Shown: positions 10,201-23,905, counted from the stretch's first letter. The stretch: DNA of 64,000 bases from Bathymodiolus brooksi (GCA_963680875.1 OY804583.1:35391331-35455330), one strand, 5' to 3'. Numbers and translations: made by a program. Notes: generated by a model not told the origin, from the sequence alone.

Positions 10201-13200
10201 AGAGATAACCTTTGGTGAGATTGGTCTTATAAGAGAGGTTGCCTTTGGTGGGAGTGGCCTTATAAGAGAGGTGGCCTTTGGTGAGAGTGGCCTTATAAGA
10301 GAGGTGGCCTTTGATAGGAGTGGCCTTATAAGAGAGGTTGCATTTGGTGAGAGTGACCTTATAAGAGAGGTTGCCTTTGGTGAGAGTGGCCTTATAAGAG
10401 AGGTTACCTTTGGTGAGAGTGGCCTTATATTAAAGAGAGATTGCCTTTGGTGAGAATGGCCTTATAAGAGAGGCAGCCTTTGGTGAGAGTGGCCTTATAA
10501 GAGAGGTTGCCTTTGGTGAGAGTGGCCTTGTAAGAGATGTTGCCTTTGGTGAGAGTGGCCTTATAACAGAGGTTGCCTTTGGTGAGAGTGGCCTTATAAG
10601 TGAGGTTGCCTTTTGTGAGAGGTGGCCTTTCGTGGGAGTAGTCTTATAAGAGAGGTGGTCTTTGGTGGGAGTGGTCCTATAAGAGAGGTTGCCTTTGGTG
10701 AGAGTGGCCTTATAAGAGAGGTTGCCTTTGGTGAGAGTGTCCTTATAAAAGAGGTTGCCTTTGGTGGGAGTGGCCTTATAAGAGAGCTTGCCTTTGGTGA
10801 GAGTGCCCTTATAAGAGATGTGGCCTTATAAGTGAGGTTTTCTTTTGTGAGAGTGGCCATATAAGAGAGGTTGCCTTTGGTGAGAGTGGCCTTATAATAG
10901 AGGTGACCTTTGGTGAGAGTGCCCCTATAAGAGAATGTGCCTTTGGTGAGAGTGGCCTTATAAGTGAGGTTGCCTTTTGTGAGAGTGGCCTTATAAGAGA
11001 GGTTGCCTTTGGTGAGAGTGGCCTTATAAGATAGGTTGCCTTTGGTGGGAGTGGCCTTATAAGAGAGCTTGCCTTTGGTGAGAGTGCCCTTATAAGAGAT
11101 GTGGCCTTATAAGTGAGGTTTTCGTTTGTGAGAGTGGCCATATAAGAGAGGTTGCCTTTGGTGAGAGTGGCCTTATAAGAGAGGTGACCTTTGGTGAGAG
11201 TGCCCTTATAAGAGAATGTGCCTTTGGTAAGAGTGGCCTTATAAGTGAGGTTGCCTTTTGTGAGAGTGGCCTTATAAGAGAGGTTGCCTTTGGTGGGAGT
11301 GGCCCTATAAGAGAGGTGACCTTTGGTGGGAGTGGTCTTATAAGAGAGGTGGCCTTTGGTGGGAGTGGCCCTATAAGAGAGGTTGCCTTTGGTGAGAGTG
11401 ATCATATAAGAGAGGTTGCCTTTGGTGAGAGTGGCCTTATAAGAGAGGCTGCCTTTGATGGGAGTGGACTTATATTAAAGTGAGGTTGCCTTTGGTGAGA
11501 GTGGCCTAAAAAGAGATGTGGCCTTATAAGTGAGGTTGCCTTTTGTGAGAGTGGCCTTATAAGAGAGGTTGCCTTTGGTGAGAGTGGCCTTATAAGAGAT
11601 GTTGCCTTTGGTGAGAGTGGCCTTATAAGAGAGCTTCCCTTTGGTGAGAGTGGCCTTATAAGTGAAGTTGTCTTTTGTGAGAGTGGCCTTATAAGAGAGG
11701 TTGCCTTTGGTGAGAGTGGCCTTATAAGTGAGGTTGTCTTTTGTGAGAGTGGCCTTATAAGAGAGGTTGCCTTTGGTGAGAGTGGCCTTATAAGAGATGT
11801 TGCCTTTGGTGAGAGTGGCCTTATAAGAGAGGTTGCCTTTGGTGAGAGTGGCCTTATAAGTGAGGTTGCCATTTGTGAGAGTGGCCTTATAAGAGAGGTT
11901 GCCTTTGGTGGAAGTGGTCGTATAAGAGAGGTGGCCTTTGGTGGGAGTGGTCTTATAAGAGAGGTGGCCTTTGGTGGGAGTGGTCCTATAAGAGAGGTTG
12001 CCTTTGGTGAGAGTGGTCATATAAGAGAGGTTGCCTTTGGTGAGAGTGGCCTTATAAGAGAGGTTGCCTTTGGTGAGAGTGGCCTTGTAAGAGATGTTGC
12101 CTTTGGTGAGAGTGGCCTTATAACAGAGGTTGCCTTTGGTGAGAGTGGCCTTATAAGTGAGGTTGCCTTTTGTGAGAGGTGGCCTTTCGTGGGAGTAGTC
12201 TTATAAGAGAGGTGGTCTTTGGTGGAGTGGTCCTATAAGAGAGGTTGCCTTTGGTTAGAGTGGCCTTATAAGAGAGGTTGCCTTTGGTGAGAGTGTCCTT
12301 ATAAAAGAGGTTGCCTTTGGTGGGAGTGGCCTTATAAGAGAGCTTGCCTTTGGTGAGAGTGCCCTTATAAGAGATGTGGCCTTATAAGTGAGGTTTTCTT
12401 TTGTGAGAGTGGCCATATAAGAGAGGTTGCCTTTGGTGAGAGTGGCCTTATAAGAGAGGTGACCTTTGGTGAGAGTGCCCTTATAAGAGAATGTGCCTTT
12501 GGTGAGAGTGGCCTTATAAGTGAGGTTGCCTTTTGTGAGAGTGGCCTTATAAGAGAGTTTGCCTTTGGTGAGAGTGGCCTTATAAGATAGGTTGCCTTTG
12601 GTGGGAGTGGCCTTATAAGAGAGCTTGCCTTTGGTGAGAGTGCCCTTATAAGAGATGTGGCCTTATAAGTGAGGTTTTCGTTTGTGAGAGTGGCCATATA
12701 AGAGAGGTTGCCTTTGGTGAGAGTGGCCTTATAAGAGAGGTGACCTTTGGTGAGAGTGCCCTTATAAGAGAATGTGCCTTTGGTGAGAGTGGCCTTATAA
12801 GTGAGGTTGCCTTTTGTGAGAGTGGCCTTATAAGAGAGGTTGCCTTTGGTGGGAGTGGCCCTATAAGAGAGGTGACCTTTGGTGGGAGTGGTCTTATAAG
12901 AGAGGTGGCCTTTGGTGGGAGTGGCCCTATAAGAGAGGTTGCCTTTGGTGAGAGTGATCATATAAGAGAGGTTGCCTTTGGTGAGAGTGGCCTTATAAGA
13001 GAGGCTGCCTTTGATGGGAGTGGACTTATATTAAAGTGAGGTTGCCTTTGGTGAGAGTGGCCTAAAAAGAGATGTGGCCTTATAAGTGAGGTTGCCTTTT
13101 GTGAGAGTGGCCTTATAAGAGAGGTTGCCTTTGGTGAGAGTGGCCTTATAAGAGATGTTGCCTTTGGTGAGAGTGGCCTTATAAGAGAGGTTGCCTTTGG

Positions 13201-14072
13201 TGAGAGTGGCCTTATAAGTGAGGTTGCCATTTGTGAGAGTGGCCTTATAAGAGAGGTTGCCTTTGATGGAAGTGGTCGTATAAGAGAGGTGGCCTTTGGT
13301 GGGAGTGGTCTTATAAGAGAGGTGGCCTTTGGTGGGAGTGGTCCTATAAGAGAGGTTGCCTTTGGTGAGAGTGGTCATATAAGAGAGGTTGCCTTTGGTG
13401 AGAGTGGCCTTATAAGAGAGGCTGCCTTTGATGGGAGTGGACTTATATTAAAGAGAGGTTGCCTTTGGTGAGAGTGGCCTTATATGCCTTTGGTGAGAGT
13501 GGCCTAAAAAGATATGTGGCCTTTGGTGAGAGTGGCCTTATAAGAGAGGTTGCCTTTGGTGAGAGTGGCCTTATAAGAGAGGTTACCTTTGGTGAGAGTG
13601 GCCTTATAAATAAGAGATGTTGCCTTTGGTGAGAGTGGCCTTATAAGAGAGGTTGCCTTTGGTGAGAGTGGCCTTATAAGTGAGGTTGCCTTTTGTGAGA
13701 GTGGCCTTATAAGAGAGGTGGCCTTTGGTGGAACTGGTCTTATAAGAGAGGTGGCCTTTGGTGGGAGTGGTCTTATAAGAGAGGTGGCCTTTGGTGAGAG
13801 TGGTCTTATAAGAGAGGTGGGCTTTGGTGGGAGTGGTCTTTGGTGAGAGTGGCCTTATAAGAGAGGTTGCCTTTGGTGGGAGTGTTCTAATAAGAGAGGT
13901 GGCCTTTGGTGGGAGTGGTCTTATAAGAGAGGCTACCTTTGGTGGGAGTGGTCTTATAAGAGAGGCTACCTTTGGTGGGAGTGGTCTTATAAGAGAGGTG
14001 GCCTTTGCTGGGAGTGGTCTTATAAGAGAGGTGGCCTTTGCTGGGAGTGGTCTTATAAGAAGGGGACTACTG
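10201..14072 (+). repeat. 33-bp minisatellite with higher-order repeat (unit 1)
   Basis: About 117 copies of gagaggttgcctttggtgag agtggccttataa. The period is a multiple of three, so several frames on both strands stay open (VAFGESGLIRE on plus; ATLTKGNLSYK and TSLIRPLSPKA on minus). A block of about 1,556 bp is repeated within it (10,809-12,364 and 12,365-13,920). It is intronic and ends about 30 bp from the MAM4 donor. Confidence 0.95.
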
Positions 14073-14099
14073 AATAGCCGAATACCAACGGAAACTTAC

Positions 14100-14178
14100 A
14101 TTTGTCCAGGCTAAGTGATATGGCATCAACAGCTATATCTCCTTTTGTGGTGGGGCCAATGGTTCCTTTGATCTGAAT
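14100..14178 (-). CDS. Exon: MAM domain C, last segment (unit 1 copy)
   Basis: This 79-nt exon, phases 0 to 1, encodes IQIKGTIGPTTKGDIAVDAI and SLSLDK with GDIAVDAIS at the MAM end. It is identical in translation to the unit 2 copy. Upstream is the about 19-bp AT-rich array, downstream the 33-bp array, so the exon is an 80-bp island between two minisatellites. Confidence 0.9.
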
Positions 14179-14261
14179 CTAAAAAGTCACATTTGTTAAA
14201 ATATTCTGAAGTCTTTTGTTTTAATTGTTGTATAATTTTGTTTGAAAAGATAGAAAATTGG

Positions 14262-15490
14262 ATTATCATCGAAATAGAAAATCCCTAAAAATACAAGAAA
14301 TCCCTAATAATATGAAAAATCCCCAATAGTATAGGAAATCTCTAATAACATGCAAAATCCCTAATAAAATAGGAAATCCCAAGGAACACAGGAAATCCTT
14401 AATAATATAGCAATTCCCTAATAATATAGGAAATCCATTTATGAAATAAAAAAAAATATAGGCAATCCCAAATAAAACAGAAAATTCATAATAATATAAA
14501 AAAAAATCCCTATTAAAATAGAAAATCCCTAATAATATAATAATATAGAAACTCCCTAATAATATAGGACTCCTGAATAACATGGACATCAACTAAGTCG
14601 GTAAACAGGAAGTAGGAATCTGATGGGTCCAAAAACGCTTCCTACAATATGGTATACCTATATGAAGGTTGTCACCAAATATAAGATTTCTGCCATCAAT
14701 AGTTGCTGAGAAAAATGCGCTGAAAAATATCTTCGACGGACGGAAGGACGGATGGACGGAGGTAAAACAGTATACCCCCTCCGGTGGAGTGGGGGTATAA
14801 TAAGATAGGAAATCCCTAATAATATAGAACATCCAAAACAAAATTTAAAAAAATCCCTAATAACAGGAAATACCAAATAAAATATGAAATCTCTAATAAC
14901 ATAGGACATCCCTAATGATATATGAAATCCCAAAATATTACAGAAAAATCGAATTAACATTGGAAATTCATAATAATGTACGAAATCCATATTAATATAG
15001 AAAATCACTAATAATACAGGAAATCACTATTGATATAGGAAATCGCTAATGATATAAGAAATTCCTAATAAAATAGAAAATCCTTAATATTAGGAAATCC
15101 CAAACAATATGCGAAATCCCTGATAATTAATTAATTTAGGGAGTCACTAATAACATAGCGTTTCGTTATTAACATATGAAATCCCTTACAAAAATAGGAA
15201 ATTCCTAAACATAGAAGGAATCCATATTAATATAGAAATCTCTTATGACATAGAAAATCCCGATTCATACCGGACATTCCTAATTAGATAGGAAATCCTT
15301 ATTAATACAGGAAATCCTTAATAATATAGGAAATCCCTATTAATAGAGGAACTCCCTAATAATATAGGAAATCCCTTTTAATACAGGAAATCTCTAATAA
15401 TATACAAAATCCTTAATAATACAGGAAATCCCTAATAATGTAGAGAGCTCGAGTATGTCTTTAATAATATGGGGAATCGATAATAATATG
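14262..15490 (-). repeat. About 19-bp AT-rich array (unit 1)
   Basis: Degenerate tandem repeats of aggaaatccctaataatat. Fills the MAM3 to MAM4 intron. Interrupted at 14,597-14,803 by a small inserted element. Confidence 0.9.
14597..14803 (+). mobile_element. Short interspersed element with ggggtataataa end (unit 1)
   Basis: About 200 bp of non-repeat sequence within the 19-bp array, with gacggacggaaggacggatg and ending ccctccggtggagtgggggt ataa. This terminus is, to my recollection, common in molluscan genomes. Class uncertain. Confidence 0.55.
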
Positions 15491-15672
15491 GAAAATCACC
15501 AAGCACGATGCAATTTACCATGCATATGCATCGTCCTAAAGACAGGTTGTGCATCTAATTCCTCCTATATAACTAGATGACGTCCCTTTCAAAAGACATG
15601 TCCTATGTCTATAGCATAGCTTACTCTATGGGAGCGGTATTTGACAGTAAAAATGACAACAAAACTACCTAC

Positions 15673-15845
15673 CACTGCATCTGAATACTGTGGAATATTA
15701 AATCTTGTTGTATGCCATTCATCACCTTGACTTCCATCAATAGACATAGTCGGGTTGTAGGTACTACCTCTTTCTCCTGCAGACACAATCAAACTTCCAG
15801 GAGATCCTCTCATGTGATACGACAGCTCCATACAAAAGAAAGAGG
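15673..15845 (-). CDS. Exon: MAM domain C, third segment (unit 1 copy)
   Basis: This 173-nt exon, phases 1 to 0, encodes SFFCMELSYHMRGSPGSLIV, then GSQGDEWHTTRFNIPQYSDA and V. It holds the third MAM cysteine and SYHM-x-G signature. A minus-strand SINE sits about 90 bp upstream of the acceptor, as it does in the unit 2 copy. The donor GCAGTG|GTAGGT was chosen over a GTAG 4 nt downstream because only it gives phase 0 and matches the MAM-A joint. Confidence 0.92.
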
Positions 15846-15934
15846 CTGAAAACAGTGATTATTCATGTATCAATAATAGATTATAATTTATTCATCATCT
15901 TTAAAGAACTATTTATTGCTTAACATTATCTTTT

Positions 15935-16335
15935 GCAATATTTCAGCCATATCGTGGCAAAAGTGAGTGAATGAATGAGTGATTGCTACTCAGCGCCAAC
16001 TCAGCAATTGCTCAGCTCTATTATTGTGAGAACAAGTTAATTTTCAATGAGATATTGATGAGGTCCGCTTTGTACCAGACCAACACGTTTAACTTGATTT
16101 TAATAGTGATAGCTCAGTCTGTGGATAGACATGTTGTCCCACTCGGAAACATTATCCTGATTCTGAGGCCACATATCTTTGCTCATTCACCTTAATGCTG
16201 AGTGCTTAGCGGAAAGGCAACCAATACCAATTTTATATTCTTTGGTTTGACCCCACCGTGACTTGAACCCACGATCTACCGCAATCCAGACGAGCACTCT
16301 AACCATTACAACACTGATGCGGTTATCGTGGCATG
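15935..16335 (-). mobile_element. tRNA-derived SINE (unit 1)
   Basis: On the minus strand a tRNA-like head (aatggttagagtgctcgtct as box A region and gtgggttcaagtcacgg as box B region) is followed by a body and the tail gccacgatatggctgaaata ttgc. Inserted in the MAM2 to MAM3 intron near the acceptor. Not a functional tRNA: no cloverleaf 3' half is evident. Confidence 0.8.
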
Positions 16336-16611
16336 AAATTTCAATTAAATATATTAAAATTGAATAGGGCAATATCAGTCAATAATATGTAAAGAAACGT
16401 GTAAAATAAAAAAATAACATGGTTAAATAAAAATTATAAAATAATATCAGTATTAAATAAAGAGTAGAGATATTACACAAAACAATATTCTATGATACAA
16501 ATGGGGTTCTTTAAATAAAAATACTAAAATTGGGTTCACTGTGACCTTTGTAAATAAACCCAGAAGAGTTTGTTGATACCAAAGGGGTAATTAGAATCTG
16601 TCTGTCGAAGT
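16336..16611. other. AT-rich intron stretch (end of unit 1)
   Basis: Unique AT-rich sequence without recognised features; same at 31,219-31,494 apart from a two-base change near 31,441. Confidence 0.6.
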
Positions 16612-16875
16612 AGAACTTATTATCCTACAATGGTGTGATTTTTGAATATTAATATACATGTAGGTGTAATAGATAAACTGTATTAACATAGGAGTTATAG
16701 AAAAATAAACTGTATTGATATAGGAGTTATAGATAAACTGTATTGTTATTTAGTTATGGCACCTAATCAAGCTTTCCTGGCACCTAATTCGTGTAGCACG
16801 AATGGTAAGGAACGATAACAGTAGAAACACAGATGTGATGGTGGACACCTTTGAAAATGAAAAGAAGTTATGTTT

Positions 16876-17261
16876 GTTTCTGCCCTTTCAATAAGAAGAT
16901 TTAGAAGATACCAAAGGGAGGTAATCAGAATCCATATATCGAAGACAAAACACTGGCCAAACGGAAAAGTACAAAAGGACAAACAACGATCTACAAAACA
17001 TACACATAAAACTAAAGATCGAGTCACACTAACCCCACTAAAAACTGGGGGTGAATTCAGGTGTTCCAGAAGGGAAAGTGATTCCTGCTCCACTAGTGGC
17101 ACCCGCAGTGTTAATCTAGTTACAAACCCGGTGATAAGTCGTGAATGAGGAAAGGACCGGGAAGTGCTTACGACAAGTGGAACATATCCATGGTCGTTTG
17201 TAACACAGATATTCCATAACGGGCAACCAAGTCATGGTGGCGACGGTAACATTTTCGTTTT
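16876..17261 (+). repeat. Dispersed repeat DR1 (unit 2)
   Basis: Same element as at 265-650, at the equivalent place in unit 2, with a few base changes (for example gatctacaaaacat for gatctactaaacat). Confidence 0.65.
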
Positions 17262-17728
17262 GCGGTTGGGTCATGCCAATTAACCTGTCATTCAACTTTG
17301 ACGTCCAACTATATGGAAGACAGTTATATAAATTGACCAATCTGATAACAACTTCTGGCATGTACTCGATTTTGATGCTTATAGATTTACTATGCTCATC
17401 GCTGATTGGTCGGTTGAAACAAATGAACCCTGACATGACCCCATATGAGATGTCTTTATATATTAGGGTACTACCAAATAAAATAAAGTAGGAATGAACT
17501 GGATGGCATTAGATGTAAGACGCTAAAGAAAAGTAACAGATATAAAAAGATGCAAAACAAACGTTTAATTCTAATTAGATTAACTGATTATACTGATTAT
17601 ACTGATTATACTGATTATACTGATTTCTTAAAGGTTGGTGGTCCCATTTAACAATTAAATAAACATCCACTGTGAAATATTGTGTGCAGTGGTGTTAAAC
17701 ACACATTATTCTAATACAATATACATAC

Positions 17729-17861
17729 ATGGCAGTTGGTATAGAGCTGTACTAATAATAGCTTCATCATCAGGTACACGTGGTGAGGAGGCCTCTGTAT
17801 ATATATAGTATGATCCTGAGGCAGCACTGCTAGGTCCTGTAGATGATGATGTTGTTGTTCC
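17729..17861 (-). CDS. Exon: MAM domain C, second segment (unit 2 copy)
   Basis: This 133-nt exon, phases 0 to 1, encodes GTTTSSSTGPSSAASGSYYI and YTEASSPRVPDDEAIIS then TALYQLP. It differs from the unit 1 copy by a silent Ser codon change (TCA for TCC before GSYY). Splice sites are the same: ...attcatag acceptor and CCAT|GTATGT donor. Confidence 0.92.
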
Positions 17862-19325
17862 CTATGAATACAAACATATTACGTCTTATATGTAAAGAAT
17901 GCTGACTGGCTTAACATTTAATGTTCACAAGAAAAGTTTGAAGATAAAAAAGGAGTAATCAGAATTCGTTGAAGCTTCAGTGCCGTTAAACACAAATAAC
18001 ACCAACGTGTTCAAAGTGTTGTTAAACACATATAACCCTAGCGTGTTCAAAGTGTTGCTAAGCACATATACCAATAACCGTAAATATGCTCAAAGTTAAG
18101 CACATACAACCATAGTGTGTTCAAATTGTATTTCAGAAGAATTTGAAGATACGAAAGGGGTCATCAGAATACGTATTTCGAAGAAGAACAGACAAAACAA
18201 TGGACAAAAGAAAAAGTACAAAAGGACAAACAACGATCTACAAACATACACATAAAACTAAAGATCGAGTAACAAGTCTTATAATGAACAACCAAATTGT
18301 TTTAATAACGGCCAAGCATTGCAAGATGTACGCAATACAGATTCAACATCACGCTATCAAAATGATTTGTAACTGGATCGGAATACATGGAAAACGATCA
18401 GTAATTCCCATGTCTTCCCATTCCTACATATCCTACTAAATAACATAGATATCCTGCAATATTATTACAGCAGTATGCCTTTTATACGACCACCCTTTCT
18501 GGAAAGAAGAAAAGGTTTTATCAGAGAGGTTGTCTCATTTGTGGAGGCAGCTGACTGGTCTCTTAATATCACAATACATCTGCAATCGGATCTGCTATCA
18601 GAGGTGGTCTTTGGTGAGAGGGGTCATGTAAGGGGGAGACCACTATGTTAATTCTGGGTATACAAATCCATTCACAATATGAATCTTTACAGTGCCGACA
18701 CACTGAAATATGGATCTATGTCGCTTAACTCAGACATATTAACCTGATTCCGAACCACCCAATATTTACTCTCACTTCTTAAAACTGCCTACTGAACAGG
18801 GAAACATTAAATACCATTTTCATTTTCAAAACCATAACCCCCCCCTCCCTTCAAGTTAAATAGTCGGTCCCTAACCATGACCATTTATACAGTTCATTGG
18901 CTTGTGGGTTACATAAGATAACATCAATAACAATGAACCATATAAGATTGTTATTGATTAATTGAATGATTGAATGAATGATTGGTTGATTACTGTTAAA
19001 TGTCCACTGAAAAGGAAATCAGCTATATTCGTATTTATATTCTATAACAATAAGTTTGCAAAACAATGTACTAGCAGGTGTCACTAGAACAGCCATATTG
19101 ATTGATATTTTGATTGCCTCAGATCGAGTCAGAAATTGTTGCCTTGCCAACAGGAATAGATAAACAGGCAATCATCCTATAACTCTTAATTAAGCGACTA
19201 CAATTAGTTAACATTGGCAGTGGTTAACGTTGTAATCTACTCATGTAAGGTAAAGAATGTCAGCTTAAAATATAACGTAGAAATCCAACAGTACAAATTT
19301 AGCGTAGATCAGTCCATTACATCTG

Positions 19326-20586
19326 TAATGTAGAAATTGATCAGAATCAATGTAACGTAGAAAATATCAATTACACAGGTAGCATTGAAAATGTCCATAA
19401 AAATGGAAGGTTGAAATTGTTCATTACAAAAGTATCGTAGAAAATGTCCATTACAAATGTAACGTAGAGAATGTCTATTATAAATGTAATATAAACAATG
19501 TCCATTACAAATGTAACGTAGAGAATGTTTATTACAAATGTAACAAAAAAAATGTCCATTACAAATGTAACATAGAAAATGTCCATAAAAATGTAACATA
19601 GAGAATGTCTATTACAATTGTAGCTTAGAAAATGTTCATTACAAATGTAACATAGAGAATATCCATTACAAATGTAATGTAGAAAATGTCCATTACAAAT
19701 GTAACGTAGGAAATGTTCATTACAAATGTAACATAAAAAATGTCCATTACAAATGCAACGTAGAAAATGTCAATTACAAATGTAACGTAGAAAATGTTCA
19801 TTACAAGTATAACATAGAAAATGTCCATTATAAATGTAATGTAGAAAATGTCCATTACAAATGTAACATAGCAAATGTCCATTACAAATGTAACATAGAA
19901 AATGTTCATTACAAATGTAACGTAGAAAATGTTCATTACAAATGTAACATAGAAAATGTCCATTACAAATGCAACGTAGAAAATGTCCTTTACCAATGCA
20001 ACGTAGAAAATGTCAATTACAAATGTAACGTAGAAAATGTTCATTACAAATGTAACATAGAAAATGTCCATTACAAATGTAATGTAGAAAATGACCATTA
20101 CAAATGTAACATAGCAAATGTCCATTACAAATGTAACGTAGAAAATGTTCATTACAAATGTAACGTAGAAAATCTCCATTACAAATGTAATATCGAAAAT
20201 GTCCATTACAAATGTAATATCGAAAATGTTCATTACAAATGTAACATAGAAAATGTCCATTACAAATGCAACGTAGAAAATGTCCATTACAAATGCAACG
20301 TAGAAAATGTCCATTACCAATGCAACGTAGAAAATGTCAATTACAAATGTAACGTAGAAAATGTTCATTACAAATGTAACATACAAAATGTCCATTACAA
20401 ATGTAATGTAGAAAATGTCCATTACAAATGTAACGTAGAAAATCTCCATTACAAATGTAACATAGCAAATGTCCATTACAAATGTAACGTAGAAAATGCC
20501 CAACACAAATGCAATTTAGAAAATGTCCGTTTTAAATGTAACATAGAAAATGTCCATTTTAAAGGTGATATAGAAAATATTCATGA
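19326..20586 (-). repeat. 27-bp minisatellite (unit 2)
   Basis: Same array as unit 1, with nearly the same order of variant monomers and the same length, so it was copied with the segment and not expanded since. Confidence 0.95.
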
Positions 20587-20638
20587 CAAATGCCATCTTA
20601 ATTGTAAATAAATAGTCATAATATAAAAATAAACTTAC

Positions 20639-20742
20639 AGAGTTTCGTGTCCAATCAAAATCATCATCTGCAATGTCGTCAAAGAGGCATCCACCATCCA
20701 CAGTCTCAAAGTCACATGTCATACTCTGTATCGTTGTTTTAT
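20639..20742 (-). CDS. Exon: MAM domain C, first segment (unit 2 copy)
   Basis: This 104-nt exon is bounded as in unit 3 (acceptor ...gatag, donor GTAAGT), phases 1 to 0. It encodes TIQSMTCDFETVDGGC then LFDDIADDDFDWTRNS, the MAM start with two cysteines and DDFDW. EGF-3 joins to it through a split Asp codon. The open frame runs on through the donor into the adjacent intron before stopping. Confidence 0.92.
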
Positions 20743-21060
20743 CTATCAAAAGTACAATGCATTACGCTGAATAACTTTTAGTGAGTATTATTACAGAAAC
20801 AGTGAAACCGAATTTAACTTGAATAAACCAAATAGTTGTCTATGAGGATCACAAAAGTTGGTTCCGTGCAGACAGGTTTCACTGCATATTCATGAAATGT
20901 ACATATTTCACTGCATATTCATCAAATGTAGAAGTATTTCTTACTATTGACTATCCCTGAATGGGATCTTCCTCATAAGTACATGGTAGATCCTATTTTC
21001 GTTTTATAAACGCTATGAGCCTAGTATTCTCTAGACATGGCATTACTTTATGTGTCGTCC

Positions 21061-21957
21061 AAATTCTGTATTTACTAAGTTCCCCGTACAGTAGTATGAT
21101 CTTCGTTCATGTCTAGTGTGGATTCTGTGTTTACTAAGTTCCCCGTACAGTAGTATGATCTTCGTTCATATCTAGTGTGGATTATGTATTTACTAAGTTC
21201 CCCATACAGTAGTATGATCTTCGTTCATATCTAGTGTGGATTGTGTATTTACTAAGTTCCCCGTACAGTAGTATGATCTTCGTTCATGTCTAGTGTGGAT
21301 TCTGTATTGACTAAGTTCCCCATACAGTAGTATGATCTTCGTTCATATCTAGTGTGGATTCTGTATTTACAAAGTTCCCCGTACAGTAGGATGATCTTCG
21401 TTCATGTCTAGTATGGATTGTGTATTTACTAAGTTCCCCGTACAGTAGTATGATCTTCGTTCATGTCTAGTGTGGATTCTGTATTGACTAAGTTCCCCAT
21501 ACAGTAGTATGATCTTCGTTCATATCTAGTGTGGATTCTGTATTTACAAAGTTCCCCGTACAGTAGGATGATCGTCGTTCATGTCTAGTGTGGATTGTGT
21601 ATTTACTAAGTTCCCCGTACAGTAGTATGATCTTCGTTCATGTCTAGTGTGGATTGTGTATTGACTAAGTTCCCCATACAGTAGTATGATCTTCGTTCAT
21701 ATCTAGTGTGGATTCTGTATTTACAAAGTTCCCCGTACATTAGGATGATCTTCGTTCATGTCTAGTGTGGATTCTGTATTTACTAAGTTTCCCATACATT
21801 AGGATTATCTTCGTTCATGTCTAGTGTGGATTCTGTATCTACTAAGTTCCCCATACAGTAGTATGATCTTCATTCATGTCTAGTGTGGATTGTGTATTTA
21901 CTAAGTTCCCCATACAGTAGGATGATCTTCGTTCATATCTAGTGTGGATTGTGTTGC
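21061..21957 (+). repeat. 59-bp minisatellite (unit 2)
   Basis: About 15 copies. It is exactly 354 bp (six monomers) shorter than the unit 1 array. Confidence 0.95.
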
Positions 21958-22227
21958 TCAATCCCCAATTACATGTCTAGTGTGGATTGTGTTGTTCAAT
22001 CCTCAATGTTACATGTCTAGTGTGGATTGTGTTGCTCAATCCTCAATTACATGTCTAGTGTGGATTGTTTTGCTCAATCCTCAATATTACATGTCTAGTA
22101 TGGATTGTGTTGCTCAATCCTCAATTACATGTCTAGTGTGGATTGTGTTGTTCAATCCTCAATAATACATGTCTATTGTGGATTGTGTTGCTCAATCCTC
22201 AATATTACATGTCTAGTGTGGATTTCG
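21937..22227 (+). repeat. 40-bp minisatellite (unit 2)
   Basis: Same copies in the same order as unit 1. Confidence 0.93.
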
Positions 22228-23017
22228 GTAATTTTGTTATTACCTTTAATTAATTATCCATTAGATATATACAACACCACGAATGAATATATTTTCAGTT
22301 ATTTTGTCAGCTATTAAGCTTAGCTGAATCTCCTGACATCTTATTTGTTTGTATCCTTATGTTATGTTTCCTAAACACCGAATAATCCCCGAGAGATATG
22401 TGCAAACAAATACTGTTCTAACTAAAAGGTACAACTCCCTCCATAAGTGGAGTCCTCTAGTTGTGTGGAGTGAATAAAATAAAAACCTCACATTGATGAC
22501 AGGCTACATATATGCAGGTGTGGATTCAGACAGGGACACACCCATCTACCTCCCTTTAAAAACTCGGTCAGTGATCTTTGTTGTTAAATTAGACAATACT
22601 CCTAGGCAACAAAGTGTGTTTCCCCTCTAACATCTGTGCCTACATATGAGGGCCTCATGTCTGGAGAATGTCAATCTCCTTGCAGGTAGCAGACAACTAG
22701 CAGTAGATCATTATAAACATGTGCTATCAATAAGCCCAAGACTCCCAAAATGCATCACAACAAGGTATGATTCTTCTTATCTAAACTCCACCCATGAAGT
22801 ATACACCATTTTTCCATATTACTTTGTTCGCTTGTTGATTCTCTGTTATGCACATTTAACAAAATCTAGTAAATACTTTTTTTTTCAGAAATAAGGATCT
22901 AATGGTTTTGACAATAAATGTAAACAAATACAATGAGTAGGTTGTGTAACTCAGAATAATACTTTATTAAACGTTGACAGCTATTAAATATAATATGATA
23001 ATACGGTAGATGTTACC

Positions 23018-23384
23018 TAACTTGGGACGAAGTCCAATAAAAAAAATTAAACAATATTAACTCAGATATATGTACTCGACGTCTCACTTTCATAGAAAAT
23101 ATTATTTCGGACAGGAGGAGGAAGAAATGAAACTCTGTTTAATGATATTGTCAGTCCATTGTATATGTTTAATGGGCTAGAACACGCTGCGGTCTTGAGT
23201 CATGTTTTAACATTCATAACCGGAAGTAGTTCCAGATTACTGCGCATCCGAATTTCTGCAGAAACCCTCTGTATTGGTTTCTGGTGCGTCATTTCTGGTG
23301 CAAGGAATTTTAGCTATTAAGTGATATGGATCTAGAATCAAAATATTGCTATTTCTACCATAGTTGGGACTTCGTCCCATATAA
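23018..23384. mobile_element. Small inverted-repeat element (unit 2)
   Basis: Same element as at 6,746-7,112, same position in unit 2. Confidence 0.5.
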
Positions 23385-23905
23385 CTTCTTACTAATTAAC
23401 TAACAATGACCTCGATGATAGAGAGGACAAGGTCATTAACATATGACAACATGTCATGACAACAGTTGACACAGGTTCACACCCTCATACCCACCTCAAA
23501 TGTGTGAATGTTGTGTGGGTGTGTCATGGATCAGTTTGTGATATCTCTCCTGCCTGGTGTGTACAAGACTGAAAGTAAGCATATTTTTCATAGGTAACCA
23601 TAGGTAGCAATAGCTGATTTTGGCCTATACTAGTTAGACCCATTGGTTTACTTGTATCAACAGACTTGACAACAAAATTATTTGTCTTTTGTATCTTTTG
23701 ATTATGAGCATACCTGTTGAAGGTTATTGCAGAAACACTAATTTCGGTTTTATCGGGATATTTCGGTTTCTGCCACCAATAAAACTGACCGCCACAATAT
23801 ATCTGAAATATTGTTGAAAGTGGTGTTAAGTACCATAACACCTCCACCACCCCACAGTTCAACCACCTAAATTTCATATCTATGTTTAATTTTGTACTAA
23901 CATAC

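Larger units (their letters stand above)
1..16611. repeat. Tandem segmental duplication, unit 1
   Basis: The first base of the window matches position 16,612 and the following sequence is nearly the same through unit 2 with only point changes and array-length changes. The unit carries exons MAM2, MAM1, EGF, MAM4 and MAM3 on the minus strand. Its left boundary is not visible, so position 1 is only the window edge. Confidence 0.93.

Noticed and set aside
10201..14072. Several 100-200-aa frames on both strands (VAFGESGLIRE, ATLTKGNLSYK, TSLIRPLSPKA)
   Set aside because: All are translations of one 33-bp tandem repeat; three frames on both strands being open shows a period effect.
14593..15008. 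82- and 116-aa minus frames
   Set aside because: Short interspersed element plus AT-rich array; no conserved motif and frames differ between units 1 and 2.
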